A stretch of 8,120 bases of DNA from a bacterium. GTDB taxonomy: Bacteria > Gemmatimonadota > Gemmatimonadetes > Gemmatimonadales > Gemmatimonadaceae. Position numbers and translations under genes: made by a program. The stretch is from the NCBI GenBank assembly GCA_021802745.1, contig JAJZRK010000143.1, forward strand, positions 1 to 8,120. Reading direction: 5' to 3'. The notes beneath the pieces are model-generated. The model made no database searches and was not told where the DNA came from. It worked only from the letters and a program-made list of their open reading frames with translations. Positions 7,953 to 8,120 of this stretch are shown piece by piece; positions within the stretch are counted from its first letter, which is position 1; the number at the start of each line of letters is the position of its first letter.

Positions 7953-8120
7953 CGCGACTTCCTCCTCGACACCGGTCGGCCTTCTGGGCAACTATGCCGG
8001 CCGTTCACCGCACGGGTCAAGCGCGCGACGCTGGGCCGGGGCCGCAGCACTGTTCATCGGACTGAGCGGCGCCTCGCCGGCGGTTTCGCAGGAGCCGGTG
8101 CCGCCTCCGATTGACTCGCT
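7942..8120 (+). CDS. Putative exported protein, N-terminus only (runs off window)
   Basis: An open plus-strand frame reaches the window edge. From the ATG at 7942 it reads MRRIATSSSTPVGLLGNYAG, then a signal-peptide-like stretch RRWAGAAALFIGLSGASPAV followed by SQEPVPPPIDS. Cleavage is likely after AVS. The other two plus frames hit stops near 8065 and 8114, and none shows a secretion signal. No Shine-Dalgarno precedes 7942 or the alternative in-frame ATG at 7921. Either start overlaps the beginning of the minus-strand cupredoxin gene, and the frame also covers that gene's promoter. The product is not recognised. The true start may differ, or the frame may be spurious. Confidence 0.45.
   Translation, partial: MRRIATSSSTPVGLLGNYAGRSPHGSSARRWAGAAALFIGLSGASPAVSQEPVPPPIDS
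7961..7966 (-). promoter_or_regulatory. Strong ribosome binding site of the cupredoxin gene
   Basis: AGGAGG on the minus strand lies 8 nt before the ATG at 7952, close to ideal spacing. It fixes the start against the upstream in-frame TTG at 7991. Confidence 0.75.
7991..8020 (-). promoter_or_regulatory. Putative sigma-70-type promoter of the cupredoxin-kinase-DUF2339 operon
   Basis: On the minus strand, TTGACC (8020-8015, five of six consensus bases) is followed after 18 bp by CATAGT (7996-7991, four of six). Transcription would begin near 7984 and give a leader of about 30 nt that contains AGGAGG. No other promoter is evident in the 12-bp and 43-bp gaps downstream, which supports a single transcript for the three genes. 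Confidence 0.55.

Noticed and set aside
7302..8114. 270-aa plus-strand frame across the cupredoxin region
   Set aside because: It lies mostly antisense to the cupredoxin gene, lacks recognisable motifs and stops just before the window edge. The signal-peptide-like frame is a different one.

Overview
The window is GC-rich bacterial DNA carrying two unrelated blocks, almost all of it read from the minus strand. The EF-Tu switch I variant, the single fusA-tuf pair, and a sensor Ser/Thr kinase next to a DUF2339 protein together suggest a soil or sediment lineage, most likely Gemmatimonadota. That placement rests on family recollection, not on a search, and confidence is moderate. No tRNA, rRNA, CRISPR array, insertion sequence or phage gene was found.

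Block 1 (about 1-3075, minus): the 5' part of tuf (EF-Tu, cut by the window edge) lies 37 bp behind a complete fusA (EF-G, 707 aa). The usual str-operon partners rpsL and rpsG are not upstream. Instead there are about 566 bp without a convincing gene. This stretch holds a TTGACA-N16-TACCTT promoter candidate, two short hairpins and a GTACA-N10-TGTAC dyad, so fusA-tuf probably has its own promoter and a long (about 400 nt) leader.

Block 2 (3199-8020, minus): a probable three-gene operon starts from a good sigma-70-type promoter at 7991-8020. In transcription order it encodes (a) an exported cupredoxin/carboxypeptidase-regulatory-like protein with a complete His-Cys-His-Met copper ligand set, (b) a membrane receptor made of TM, extracytoplasmic sensor, TM, HAMP and a Hanks-type Ser/Thr kinase, and (c) a large polytopic DUF2339 membrane protein. 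The gaps are 12 and 43 bp. The inferred theme is an envelope copper/redox or ligand signal passed to a cytoplasmic Ser/Thr kinase.

Both signalling genes are interrupted as written: gene (a) by an in-frame TGA at 7482-7484, and gene (b) by one extra base at about 6220-6221 inside the HAMP domain. Repairing either restores a full family-like protein. They are therefore either very recent mutations or sequence/assembly errors.

At the right edge a plus-strand reading frame with a signal peptide leaves the window. Its only nearby ATG starts overlap the start of the cupredoxin gene, giving an unusual head-to-head arrangement.
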